This document shows positions 25,134 to 33,252 of a DNA stretch of 64,000 bases, piece after piece. The stretch comes from Holophagales bacterium. GTDB lineage: Bacteria > Acidobacteriota > Thermoanaerobaculia > UBA5066. The stretch is taken from the NCBI GenBank assembly GCA_016714815.1, contig JADKBZ010000012.1, forward strand, positions 138,418-202,417, given 5' to 3'. The translations under genes were made by a program, and so were the position numbers. Position 1 is the stretch's first letter. Each line of letters begins with the position of its first letter. The notes under the pieces are model-generated. The model saw only the letters and a program-made list of their open reading frames with translations, was not told where the DNA came from and did not search any database.

Positions 25134-25220
25134 TCCTGGCAGGCCGGACGGGAGTCCGACCCTCCCGCCGGCTTGACAGGCGTTGCTTCCCGCCCGATCG
25201 TGCCATCGAGCCCGCAGCAG

Positions 25221-25496
25221 ATGACCGACCCCTCCACCCGCGCCTCCACCCGCCTCCTCGAGATCCTTGCGGCGAAGATCGCCGCGGAGACCGGTGTCGG
25301 AGAGGACCTCGGTCGCGAGCTGGCCGCCTCGGCCCTTTCGTCGCAAACCGTCGACGAGGACGCCCCCATCGTCCTCTTCGACGCCGACGGCCGCGAAGCG
25401 GCTCGCATCCCCTTCGCGCTCCTCGAAGAGGCCTTCGACGAGCTCGACGACGAGGAAGACGGAGAGACGGGACAGGAGTCGGGTTCCAGATCGTGA
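25221..25496 (+). CDS. Small acidic protein of unknown function
   Basis: A 91-residue protein, MTDPSTRASTRLLEILAAKIAAETG..., with an amphipathic N-terminal helix, the segment APIVLFDADGREAARIPFALLEEAFDEL, and a strongly acidic end. It has no signal peptide or known motif. I chose the ATG at 25221 because sequence before it, from a possible TTG at 25173, is not protein-like; no clear ribosome site is visible. It follows the secreted paralogue pair by about 90 bp. I do not recognise it. Confidence 0.5.
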   Translation: MTDPSTRASTRLLEILAAKIAAETGVGEDLGRELAASALSSQTVDEDAPIVLFDADGREAARIPFALLEEAFDELDDEEDGETGQESGSRS

Positions 25497-25556
25497 ATTG
25501 CAGTTCAACAATACACGACTAAAGACCTGACCCCGGGTTCTTGACCCCGGATTCTC
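25492..25556. repeat. AT-richer dispersed-repeat-like segment
   Basis: Immediately after the small acidic gene the composition drops in GC and includes AATACACGACTAAAGACC, followed by two near-copies of TTGACCCCGG (CTGACCCCGGGTTC and TTGACCCCGGATTC). The AATACACGA word recurs in the arms of the inverted repeat at 50446-50501. It resembles a REP-type remnant; no transposase is present. Confidence 0.4.
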
Positions 25557-25564
25557 GGCTCCCC

Positions 25565-25752
25565 CCGGCGGCCAGGGTTCCCGTTCGCTCCGCGCTCGCG
25601 AAGCGAGCTGCCTCACCGCGCGGAGGGGCCGAGGGGGAAAGCGGGAGGCGGTTCGCGCCTCCCCCGATCAACTGCCGACCGGGGGACCCCGGCGGCCCGG
25701 GTTCCCGTTCGCTCCGCGCTCGCGAAGCGAGCTGCCTCACCGCGCGGAGGGG
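25565..25752. repeat. 64-bp direct repeat, two copies 124 bp apart
   Basis: Copies at 25565-25628 and 25689-25752 differ at one base. Each contains the small palindrome GCTCGCGAAGCGAGC (6-bp stem, GAA loop). The spacer between copies carries GGGAGGCGG...CGCCTCCC inverted sequence. This 297-bp stretch between the small acidic gene and glnA contains no gene. Confidence 0.8.
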
Positions 25753-25756
25753 GCAC

Positions 25757-25786
25757 GGGGGGAACCCGGCGGCCCGGGTTCCCCCC
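25757..25786 (-). terminator. 13-bp stem hairpin after glnA
   Basis: Arms 25757-25769 and 25774-25786 are exact reverse complements with a 4-base loop, eight bases beyond the glnA stop. There is no T tract, so intrinsic termination would be weak; it may also serve the convergent small acidic gene. Confidence 0.5.
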
Positions 25787-25793
25787 GTACATA

Positions 25794-27134
25794 TCAGTAC
25801 GCCTGCAGGTACTCGTCGACCTCCCACGGGTGAACCCGCGAGATGTACGTCGCCCACTCGGCCCGCTTGGCCTGGACGAAGTGCTCGTGGATGTGGTCCC
25901 CGAGCGCGTTCTTCACGACGTCGTCCTTCTCGAGGCAGTCGAGGGCCTCGGAGAGGTTCGCCGGGAGCTGCTCGATCTTCCGGCGCTTCTTCTCGCGCTC
26001 GGTCATCTCGAAGATGTTCTCGTTCACCGGCTCGCCGGCCTCGATCTTGTTCTTGATGCCGTCGAGCCCCGCCGCGAGCATCACGGCGAAGGCCAGGTAG
26101 GGGTTGCAGGCCGGGTCCGGCATCCGGACCTCGCAGCGCGTCCCCATGCCACGCCGCGCGGGGATGCGGACCATCGGCGAGCGGTTGCGCTCCGACCAGG
26201 CGACGTTGATCGGCGCCTCGTAGCCCGGGACGAGCCGCTTGTAGGAATTGACGAGCGGGTTCGTCACCGCCGCGATCGCCTTCGCGTGCTTGAGGACGCC
26301 GCCGATGTAGTACATCGCGATCTTCGAGAGCTGGAAGGGGGCCTTCGGGTCGAAGAACGCGTTCTTCGGGCTCGCCGCGGTCCCCGTCATGAGCGACTGG
26401 TGAACGTGCATCCCCGAGCCGTTCACGCCGAAGATCGGCTTCGGCATGAAGGTGGCGTGGAGGCCGTGATCCATCGCGACCTTCTTGACGATCAGCTTGA
26501 AGGTCGTGACGTTGTCGGCCGTGGCGACCGCGTCGCCGTACTTGAAGTCGATCTCGTGCTGGCCGGGGGCGACCTCGTGGTGGGCCGCCTCGACCTCGAA
26601 GCCCATCGCCTCGAGGGCGACGACGATGTCGCGCCGGGCTTCCTCGCCGCGGTCGACCGGGGTGAGGTCGAAGTAGCCGCCCGAGTCGTGCGTGTCGACG
26701 ATCGGATCGCCGTTGGCGTCCCGGCGGAACAGGAAGAACTCCGCCTCGGGGCCGGTCATCAGGGCGTAGCCGAGCTCCTTCGCCTTCTCCCTCTGCCTCT
26801 TCAGCGTCTGCCTCGGACAGCCGGCGAACGGCTGGCCGTCGGGGGTGATGACGTCACAGACGAGCCGGGCCACCTTCCCGTTCGTGTGCGACCACGGGAA
26901 GATCCGGAAGGTGTCGAGGTCGGGCACAAGGCCCATGTCCGACTCCTCGATCCGGGTGAACCCCTCGATCGACGAGCCGTCGAACTGGATCTCGCCGGCC
27001 AGCGCCTTCTCGAACTGGGAACGCGGGACCTCGACGTTCTTGATGATCCCGAGAATGTCCGTGAACTGCAGGCGCAGGAACCGGACCCCCTCCTTGTCGC
27101 AGGTCTTCAGGATCTCGACGGCCTTCATTCCCAT
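25794..27134 (-). CDS. glnA: Glutamine synthetase type I (alpha-like)
   Basis: The 446-residue enzyme makes glutamine from glutamate, ammonia and ATP. Motifs are complete: FDGSSIEGFTRIEESDM, EAEFF, AAHHEVAPGQHEIDFKY, NGSGMHVHQSL and NPLVNSYKRLVPGYEAP. The length (about 446) and the absence of an adenylylation-type NLYDLP loop place it with GSI-alpha enzymes, which are controlled by feedback and protein inhibitors rather than adenylylation; the RIEESDM arginine used for feedback in Bacillus is present. The start at 27134 follows a GGAGA site. A promoter is predicted at 27174-27202. Confidence 0.96.
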   Translation of the reverse strand: MGMKAVEILKTCDKEGVRFLRLQFTDILGIIKNVEVPRSQFEKALAGEIQFDGSSIEGFTRIEESDMGLVPDLDTFRIFPWSHTNGKVARLVCDVITPDGQPFAGCPRQTLKRQREKAKELGYALMTGPEAEFFLFRRDANGDPIVDTHDSGGYFDLTPVDRGEEARRDIVVALEAMGFEVEAAHHEVAPGQHEIDFKYGDAVATADNVTTFKLIVKKVAMDHGLHATFMPKPIFGVNGSGMHVHQSLMTGTAASPKNAFFDPKAPFQLSKIAMYYIGGVLKHAKAIAAVTNPLVNSYKRLVPGYEAPINVAWSERNRSPMVRIPARRGMGTRCEVRMPDPACNPYLAFAVMLAAGLDGIKNKIEAGEPVNENIFEMTEREKKRRKIEQLPANLSEALDCLEKDDVVKNALGDHIHEHFVQAKRAEWATYISRVHPWEVDEYLQAY

Positions 27135-27173
27135 GTCTTTCTCCTTCTTCCGGACGGAGCCGGAACGGCGCGG

Positions 27174-27202
27174 AATTTGATGCATGGCGGCAATTTCGTC
27201 AA
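27174..27202 (-). promoter_or_regulatory. Predicted sigma70 promoter of glnA
   Basis: On the minus strand TTGACG (27202-27197) and CAAATT (27179-27174) are 17 bases apart, with the transcript starting near 27167 and a leader of about 33 bases. An inverted repeat TCCGG-N7-CCGGA lies just upstream of the -35 box and could be an operator. Confidence 0.4.
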
Positions 27203-27306
27203 GTAGATTCTAGGAATCGTCCGGAAAATTGCCGGATTTCATCAAACAGGATATCTCTATCCGTTTTAAATGCCGGACCGTTCCGGGCCGGGGGATACTC
27301 CCGCCC

Positions 27307-27939
27307 ATGACCGCTCCGACCCGCCAGAACGCCTGGGCCCTCCTGACGGAATTCACCGCTTCGCAGGCGCTTCGCCGCCACGCCCTCGCCGTGGAGGCCT
27401 CCATGCGCCACCTCGCCCGCGCGTCCGGCGCGACGGACGAGGCGGAGGTGGAGCGCTGGGGTCTCGTCGGCCTCCTCCACGACTTCGACTACGAGAGGTA
27501 CCCCACCGAGGCGGACCACGTCTTCCGGGGGATGGAGATCCTCCGGGAACGGTCCTGGCCCGAAGAGCTGATCCGGGCGATCGGCGCCCACGCCTTCTAC
27601 ACCGGCATCCCGCGCGAGACGCCAATGGAGAAGGCGATCCTGGCGGCCGACGAGCTGACAGGCTTCGTCGGAGCCTGCGCCCTCGTCCGGCCGTCGAAGA
27701 AGGTCTCCGAGGTTCCGGTCGAGTCGGTCCTGAAACGTCTGAAGGAAAAGGCCTTCGCCCAGAAGGTCGACCGGGAGTACGTGAGACGGGGCGCGGAGGA
27801 GTGGGGCCGGCCCCTGCCGGAGCTCGTCGCCCTGATCCTCGCCTCCCAGGTGCCGATCGCCGCCGCCCTCGGCCTCGACGGCGCCCCGGCCGCGGACCTG
27901 CCGGACGTCCCCTGCCCGCCTCCCCCCGCCGCGCCGTGA
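27307..27939 (+). CDS. HD-domain (HDIG-type) hydrolase
   Basis: The 210-residue protein belongs to the HD superfamily of metal-dependent phosphohydrolases: RRHALAVEASMRHLA supplies the first His, GLLHDFDYERYP the HD pair, and AHAFYTG a further His. Such single-domain proteins often act on nucleotides, but the substrate cannot be named. The ATG at 27307 begins MTAPTRQNAWALL; upstream sequence is non-coding in character. It is divergent from glnA and shares the 27135-27306 intergenic region. The C-terminus is Pro/Ala-rich. Confidence 0.85.
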   Translation: MTAPTRQNAWALLTEFTASQALRRHALAVEASMRHLARASGATDEAEVERWGLVGLLHDFDYERYPTEADHVFRGMEILRERSWPEELIRAIGAHAFYTGIPRETPMEKAILAADELTGFVGACALVRPSKKVSEVPVESVLKRLKEKAFAQKVDREYVRRGAEEWGRPLPELVALILASQVPIAAALGLDGAPAADLPDVPCPPPPAAP

Positions 27940-28259
<320 letters not shown>

Positions 28260-29663
28260 ATGCGCGCCCTACTCATCGAGAACGCCCTCGTCGCCGGGAT
28301 GCGCTCGGCCGACGACCTCCACCCTGCCGGCGCCGTCTGGGCCGTGGACGGGGTCATCCAGGCCCTCGGCCGGGAGGCCCGCTCCGCCGCCGCGAACGCC
28401 TTCTCCCGCGGCGAGGCCGTGGAGACGGTCGACGCCGAGGGGCTCTGGCTCTTCCCCGGGTTCGTCCAGACGCACATCCACCTCTGCCAGACGCTCCTGC
28501 GCAACGGCCCCGACGACCTGCAGCTCCTTCCGTGGCTGAGAACGCACGTCTGGCCCGGCGAGGCCGCCCACGACGAGGAGACGCTCTTCCTCTCCGCACG
28601 CCTCGGCCTCGCGGAGCTGGCGGCCGGCGGAACGACCGCGATCCTGGACATGGGAACCGTGCGGCACACCGACGCCATCTTTCGGGCGGCCGAGGCGTCG
28701 GGCCTCCGGGTGACGAGCGGGAACGCCCTGATGGACGACCCGTCGACGAACCCGCCCGAGCTCTTCGCGGAGACGGAGGACGCCCTCGCGGAAGGGGAGC
28801 GGCTCCTGGCCCGCTGGCACGGCGGCGCGGGAGGGCGGCTCCGCTTCGCCTGGTGCCCGCGGTTCGCGGTCTCCTGCACGGACCGGATCCTCCGGGAAGC
28901 CGCCTCCCGGGCCCGCGCGCAGGGCGTCCTCGTCCACACGCACGCCTCCGAGAACCACGACGAGATCGACCTCGTGAAGGCGCGCAGCGGCCGCGCGAAC
29001 ATCGAGCACCTTCGCGACCTCGGGATCGGCGGCCCCACGACGGTCCTGGCCCACGTCATCCACACGAACGAAGCAGAGCGGCGCCTCCTCGCCGCCGACG
29101 GGACCGCCGTCGCCCACTGCCCCTCCTCGAACCTGAAGCTCGCCTCCGGCATCTGCCCCGTCCCCGACTACCTCTCCCGCGGGATCCGCGTCACCCTCGG
29201 CGCCGACGGCGCCCCGTGCAACGACCGGCTGGACCCCTTCTCGGAGATGCGGCACGCGGCGCTCCTCCAGAAGATCGCCGCCGGACCGGCCGCGCTGACC
29301 GCCTGGCAGGTCGTCCGGATGGCGACCGCCGAAGGGGCCGCGGCGCTCGGCCTCGGCGACGTCTGCGGGACGATCGAGGTCGGCAAGCGGGCCGACCTCG
29401 TCCTCCTCGACCCCTCCTCCGGCTTCGCGCGGCCCGTTTCCTGGCGTGACGACCCGTACGGCCCGGTCGTCTTCTCGTTCGACCGCGGGAACGTCGTCGA
29501 GACGCGGGTCGACGGAGAGGTCGTGTTCCATCGCGACCGGCGTCCCGCCCGGGCGCTCGCCCCCACGGCCGGCGAGATCGAGGCCGCCGCCGGCCGCCTT
29601 CGCGAGCGGAAGACGGGGACCGGCCGCAGGGAAGCGGCCCTGCCACTTGAAGAGGGGACCTGA
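28260..29663 (+). CDS. Amidohydrolase, SAH/MTA deaminase-like
   Basis: The 467-residue metal-dependent deaminase/hydrolase has metal ligands in PGFVQTHIHLCQTLL (HxH), VHTHASENHDE, VLAHVIHTNEAE and LGADGAPCNDRLDPFSEMRHAALL (catalytic Asp). That order and the final motif fit the S-adenosylhomocysteine/methylthioadenosine deaminase and TrzA/AtzA-like branch of the family. Substrates may be purine-like amines. The ATG at 28260 begins MRALLIENALV; an earlier ATG at 28233 lies next to the poly-G artefact and is less likely. No ribosome site is visible, possibly because the upstream sequence is damaged. Confidence 0.85.
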   Translation: MRALLIENALVAGMRSADDLHPAGAVWAVDGVIQALGREARSAAANAFSRGEAVETVDAEGLWLFPGFVQTHIHLCQTLLRNGPDDLQLLPWLRTHVWPGEAAHDEETLFLSARLGLAELAAGGTTAILDMGTVRHTDAIFRAAEASGLRVTSGNALMDDPSTNPPELFAETEDALAEGERLLARWHGGAGGRLRFAWCPRFAVSCTDRILREAASRARAQGVLVHTHASENHDEIDLVKARSGRANIEHLRDLGIGGPTTVLAHVIHTNEAERRLLAADGTAVAHCPSSNLKLASGICPVPDYLSRGIRVTLGADGAPCNDRLDPFSEMRHAALLQKIAAGPAALTAWQVVRMATAEGAAALGLGDVCGTIEVGKRADLVLLDPSSGFARPVSWRDDPYGPVVFSFDRGNVVETRVDGEVVFHRDRRPARALAPTAGEIEAAAGRLRERKTGTGRREAALPLEEGT

Positions 29664-29702
29664 CGGGGCCACACTTGCCGAAGGAACTCCTGGAGGTGAA
29701 CG

Positions 29703-30167
29703 ATGGCCGCCCGTGAGAACACGCTGCTCAAGAGCATCGTCGTCGGGACCGACTTCTCCGTCTGCGCCGCCCGCGCCCTCGGCCACGCCGTGGCGCTCGC
29801 GCAGCTCGCCGGAACGAAGATCCACCTCGTCCACGTCCTCCTCGAGCCGGTCCAGGCGCTCGACGTCGCCGCCGCGCTCCCCTACCCCGACGTCGAGGTC
29901 CGGAAGGAATGGGAGCAGGCCGCCCGCGTCAAGCTCGATCGCGAGGTCAGGGCGGCCGAGAAGCGGGGCGTGACGACGACCGCGGAGATCCGGTGGGGCC
30001 GCCCCTCCGACACGATCGTCGACACCGCCGCCAGGCAGAAGGCGACGCTGATCGTCCTCGGGACGCACGGCCGGTCGGCGCTCGAGAAGCTCCTTCTCGG
30101 CTCGACGGCGGAACGGGTCCTCCGCCTCTCTCCCGTGCCGGTCCTCACCGTTCGGGAGAAGAAGTAG
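29703..30167 (+). CDS. Universal stress protein (UspA family)
   Basis: The 154-residue single-domain protein has the ATP-binding signature GTHGRSALEKLLLGSTAERVLR (G-2x-G-9x-GS) and the N-terminal IVVGTDFS strand, so it is of the nucleotide-binding UspA/UspFG type. Cytoplasmic stress-response role is inferred from the family. GGAGGTG lies upstream of the ATG. It follows the amidohydrolase gene by 39 bp and converges on an unknown gene, with a hairpin between. Confidence 0.93.
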   Translation: MAARENTLLKSIVVGTDFSVCAARALGHAVALAQLAGTKIHLVHVLLEPVQALDVAAALPYPDVEVRKEWEQAARVKLDREVRAAEKRGVTTTAEIRWGRPSDTIVDTAARQKATLIVLGTHGRSALEKLLLGSTAERVLRLSPVPVLTVREKK

Positions 30168-30168
30168 C

Positions 30169-30205
30169 GCGCGCCGGAGAGACCTTCGAGGCCTCCGCGG
30201 CGCGC
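30169..30205. terminator. Bidirectional hairpin between convergent genes
   Basis: GCGCGCCGGAG (30169-30179) pairs with CTCCG and GGCGCGC arms at 30193-30205, leaving a two-base bulge and a loop of about 13. It lies between the stops of uspA and the unknown minus-strand gene. There is no T tract. Confidence 0.45.
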
Positions 30206-30218
30206 GACGGGCGCCGCT

Positions 30219-31046
30219 CTAGTCGGCCTTTTCCCAGGCGTGCGGGATCTCGACCGGGAAGGGCGTCCTGAGGAGGCGCGTCCGGTCCCCGAAGTAGAGC
30301 CCCCCGGCCGTCGAGTCGCCGTAGCCGACCCACTCCTCGAAGTCGACGGCGTTCAGGAGGTCCTGAACGGCCACCGTCTTCGTCTTCTTCTTCGGGTTCT
30401 CCCGGATCTCCTTGCGGGCGTTCTCGTACCGGCTCGAGGCCGCCAGCTGCGTCTGGTCGGTCCGGAGCTCCGAGAAACAGACCTGGCGGAAGACCTTCCC
30501 GGGGCGGTGCGTGGCGTACCAGGCGTACTCGATCGGGGTCAGGTTGGAGAGGACGAGGAGCTCGAGCGGCGCGAAGATCGAGTAGAGCCGGGGCTCGCGC
30601 CGGGACGGCTCGGCGGCGCCGATGGCCTTGGCGACCTCGCCGGGGGCCATGCTCTCCTTGCAGGGCGCCGACTCGAAGCGGGCGATCTCCGTCGCGGCGC
30701 CCATGTCGAGGGCCTGGCCTCCCGTCTTCACGAGGAGCACCTTCCTGTACGCGTCGAGGGGGGTCGTCGTGAAGGCGTTGCTGGAGAGAGCCGTCTTCGT
30801 CCTCTTTCCGGAGACGACCTCCTGGAGCGCGCGCGCCGTGTCCCCGGCCGCGTCCCGCCAGCCCCCTTCCTCGAGGAAGGAGAAGGCCGCGGCCCCGTTC
30901 TCCAGGGCGAGGTCGACGAAGATCGCCCGGCCGTGGAAGTGCCGCCCCGACCCCGGCGAAAGGTGGTGGGCAAGCCCGTCCACGCCGAGGCTCGTCGCGA
31001 TCACGGAACCGTGAGGGATCGTCAGGACGAGGTTCAACCGTTCCAT
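30219..31046 (-). CDS. Conserved-looking protein of unknown function
   Basis: A 275-residue soluble protein starting MERLNLVLTIPHGSVIAT behind an AGGAGA site. It has no signal peptide, membrane segment or motif I recognise. Middle features include ALSSNAFTTTPLDAYRKVLLVKTGG and a basic stretch KEIRENPKKKTKTVAVQDLL, with a conserved-looking end GYGDSTAGGLYFGDRTRLLRTPFPVEIPHAW. It lies 43 bp downstream of the dTDP-sugar epimerase-like gene on the same strand, so the two may form an operon. Confidence 0.7.
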   Translation of the reverse strand: MERLNLVLTIPHGSVIATSLGVDGLAHHLSPGSGRHFHGRAIFVDLALENGAAAFSFLEEGGWRDAAGDTARALQEVVSGKRTKTALSSNAFTTTPLDAYRKVLLVKTGGQALDMGAATEIARFESAPCKESMAPGEVAKAIGAAEPSRREPRLYSIFAPLELLVLSNLTPIEYAWYATHRPGKVFRQVCFSELRTDQTQLAASSRYENARKEIRENPKKKTKTVAVQDLLNAVDFEEWVGYGDSTAGGLYFGDRTRLLRTPFPVEIPHAWEKAD

Positions 31047-31089
31047 CGTTTCTCCTGGCTCCCGGCAGCGCCGGAAGCGTCTGTTCGGC

Positions 31090-31668
31090 TCAGCCGTTCG
31101 GGGTGTCCCACAGGTCGCGGACGGCCGGATGATCCCAGGGGATCCGGAACTCGTCGGGATCGTTCACGTCGAACGTCCGCGTCACGATGTAGAAGAGGGC
31201 GCACGGGTTCGTGAGCGGCCGGTAGCCGTGGGCGACCCCTTCCGGAATCCTCACGAGGAGGTCCTGCCCGTCCCCGGCGACGAGAACCTGCGTCCGGAGA
31301 TAGGTCGGCGACTCCTTCCGCACGTCGAAGAGGACGAACTTCGCCTTCGAGGGATGCGGGCAGTACCAGACGTCCTGCTGCTTGAGGTGGTAGTGGAGAC
31401 CCTTGATGTGGTTCTCCACGTCCACGATCGTGTAGTTCATCTGGGCGACCGGCACGCCCTCGAAATACGCGGCGAGCCCCTCGCTCCCGGGGTGGTTGGG
31501 ATTCGCGCGGTAGATCTCCTGGAAGAAGCCCCGGTCGTCGACGAACCGGGGAAGCCGGTGCACCGACACGCCATCGATCGGCCCGGTCCTGGCGTAGGCC
31601 TTCGTCCCGGACCGGAACTCCTCGCCAATCGCCTCGATGGACAGGACGGGTGTCGGCGTGCTGCTCAT
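31090..31668 (-). CDS. dTDP-4-dehydrorhamnose 3,5-epimerase-like cupin
   Basis: The 192-residue protein matches the RmlC family: DDRGFFQEIY near residue 45, IKGLHYH with the catalytic-type His, IPEGVAHGYRPLTNPCALFYIVTRTF, and the closing DPDEFRIPWDHPAVRDLW. RmlC-type enzymes epimerise dTDP-4-keto-6-deoxyglucose for cell-surface sugars. No rfbA, rfbB or rfbD genes are nearby, so substrate and pathway are uncertain, and I give no gene symbol. It is divergent from the MinD-like ATPase gene. Confidence 0.85.
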   Translation of the reverse strand: MSSTPTPVLSIEAIGEEFRSGTKAYARTGPIDGVSVHRLPRFVDDRGFFQEIYRANPNHPGSEGLAAYFEGVPVAQMNYTIVDVENHIKGLHYHLKQQDVWYCPHPSKAKFVLFDVRKESPTYLRTQVLVAGDGQDLLVRIPEGVAHGYRPLTNPCALFYIVTRTFDVNDPDEFRIPWDHPAVRDLWDTPNG

Positions 31669-31716
31669 TCCGGCATTCTAATCGGTGCAGGGGCCGTGCT
31701 AGCCTCCCCGGGCCTG

Positions 31717-32985
31717 ATGCCGAAGAGGATCATCTCCGTCTCCTCCGGGAAGGGCGGCGTCGGCAAGACGACCGTCGCGACCAACTTCGCGCTTTCGCTC
31801 TCGCGGTACGCCCCCACGCTCCTCGTCGACCTCGACACGGGGACCTCCTCCGTCCGCAACACGATCGGGGTCCCCGTGGAGCGCGACCTCTACCACTTCT
31901 TCCGCAAGGGCTTCCGGCTCGACGAGTGCATCACGCGTCTGCCTTCCTCGTGGGACCCGGACGGCCTCTACTCGAACTTCGGCTTCGTGGCCGCGCCTCT
32001 CCACCTGATCGAGGACGTCACGAACTTCGGCCCCGCGAGGAAGGTCCTTCTCTCGGCGGCGATCAACGAGCTCCCGGCCGACTACATCGTCCTCGACATG
32101 AAGGCCGGGATCGACGCGAACGTCGTCGACTTCCTCCCCTGGTCGAACTCCGGGATCCTCGTCTTCACCCCCCACCTGCCGTCGGCGACGCTCGCCGCGT
32201 CGGACATCGTCAAGGCGATCCTCTTCCGCAAGCTCCGGATCGTCTTCTCCCCCGAGAGCCCCTTCTACTCCCAGGTGAAGGACCCCCGGACGACGACGAC
32301 GCTCGTCAACGACCTCCTCGACCAGGTGGAGGACGTCTACGAGCCGGCGCTGCCGAACCTCGACGCCTTCCTCGTCGACCTCGCCTCGGCCCTCGGCCCT
32401 CATCCGGTGCTCGAGCAGGTGGCCCGGACCGTCGAGCACTTTCGCGTCCACTACGTCCTGAACGCCTTCAACGGCCTCGACGAGGCGTTCGACACGGCCG
32501 TGAAGCCCTTCGTCGAGAACCTCGTCCGCACGGTCTCCGAACGGATGACGCTGACGAACCTCGGCTGGGTGGTGAAGTCGGACGAGATTCACCTCGGCAA
32601 CTGCCGCAAGCGCCCCGTCCTCCTCTCTCCCCGCGACGGCCACGCCCACTCGCAGGCGACCCGGGGCGAGAAGGCCCTCGACGCCCTGATCCGAGAGACG
32701 ACCGGCCTGGGCCTGGAGCCGAGGAAGCCGAAACCGGTCCTGCCCGTCCCGACCCGGCCCGACCCGGAGAGCGCCCTCGCGCGCGAGCTCGACTCCCTGA
32801 ACCGGATGTACCACCGAAAGGGGAACCGCGACGACCCGCGCGACAACTTCGACTACCTCACCGCCCGGGCGCTCCACGTCCTGACGCACTCCCGGCCATC
32901 GGAGTTCGGCTCCCCCCGCCTCTGCGGCCCGTCCGAGATCCTCAAGTCCTTCTTCCCGAAGAGCGGCGGGCCACCCCTGGCGTGA
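31717..32985 (+). CDS. MinD/ParA-like P-loop ATPase
   Basis: The 422-residue protein has the deviant Walker A box SSGKGGVGKTTVATN at 7-21, characteristic of MinD/ParA/FlhG ATPases, a YIVLDMKAG Walker B-like strand, and a C-terminal extension of about 130 residues ending LCGPSEILKSFFPKSGGPPLA. Upstream in-frame sequence is not coding, so the ATG at 31717 is taken as the start. FlhG/MinD relatives position flagella, pili or division machinery, but no such genes are nearby. It overlaps a small membrane-protein gene by four bases (GTGA), suggesting the pair work together at the membrane. Confidence 0.85.
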   Translation: MPKRIISVSSGKGGVGKTTVATNFALSLSRYAPTLLVDLDTGTSSVRNTIGVPVERDLYHFFRKGFRLDECITRLPSSWDPDGLYSNFGFVAAPLHLIEDVTNFGPARKVLLSAAINELPADYIVLDMKAGIDANVVDFLPWSNSGILVFTPHLPSATLAASDIVKAILFRKLRIVFSPESPFYSQVKDPRTTTTLVNDLLDQVEDVYEPALPNLDAFLVDLASALGPHPVLEQVARTVEHFRVHYVLNAFNGLDEAFDTAVKPFVENLVRTVSERMTLTNLGWVVKSDEIHLGNCRKRPVLLSPRDGHAHSQATRGEKALDALIRETTGLGLEPRKPKPVLPVPTRPDPESALARELDSLNRMYHRKGNRDDPRDNFDYLTARALHVLTHSRPSEFGSPRLCGPSEILKSFFPKSGGPPLA

Positions 32986-33242
32986 AGGGCTCCGGCCGCG
33001 TCGCCGCGATCCTCCTCGCGCTGCTGACGGGCGTCGCCCTCCTCCTCTTCCGCGGGCGGCTGGGCGAGCTGGCGCGGAGGTTCCGGCTCGCGTTCCTCGC
33101 CGTCGTCACCGTCCTCTGCGGCTCGATGCTCGTTCGGGGGCTCCACGCGGAGGGGGACCGCCGCCTCGTCGCGCTCGCGGCGTTCGCCGTCGTCGCTCCG
33201 TGCGTCGTCCTGGCCTGGCGCGATTTCTTCCGGTCGCGGTAG
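32982..33242 (+). CDS. Small membrane protein
   Basis: An 86-residue protein starting GTG with two or three hydrophobic segments: VAAILLALLTGVALLLF, LAFLAVVTVLCGSMLV and LVALAAFAVVAPCVVLAW. It has a basic loop and a short Arg-rich end. The GTGA overlap with the MinD-like ATPase gene implies co-translation. No family is recognised; it could be the membrane anchor or partner of that ATPase. It converges on the GT39-like gene, whose stop is 10 bp away. Confidence 0.75.
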   Translation: MKGSGRVAAILLALLTGVALLLFRGRLGELARRFRLAFLAVVTVLCGSMLVRGLHAEGDRRLVALAAFAVVAPCVVLAWRDFFRSR

Positions 33243-33252
33243 CTCCCGGCTC

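Noticed and set aside
27206..27303. Longer N-terminus for the HD-domain protein (from 27229)
   Set aside because: The extra 26 residues overlap AT-rich promoter-like sequence and are not HD-family-like; the ATG at 27307 is preferred.
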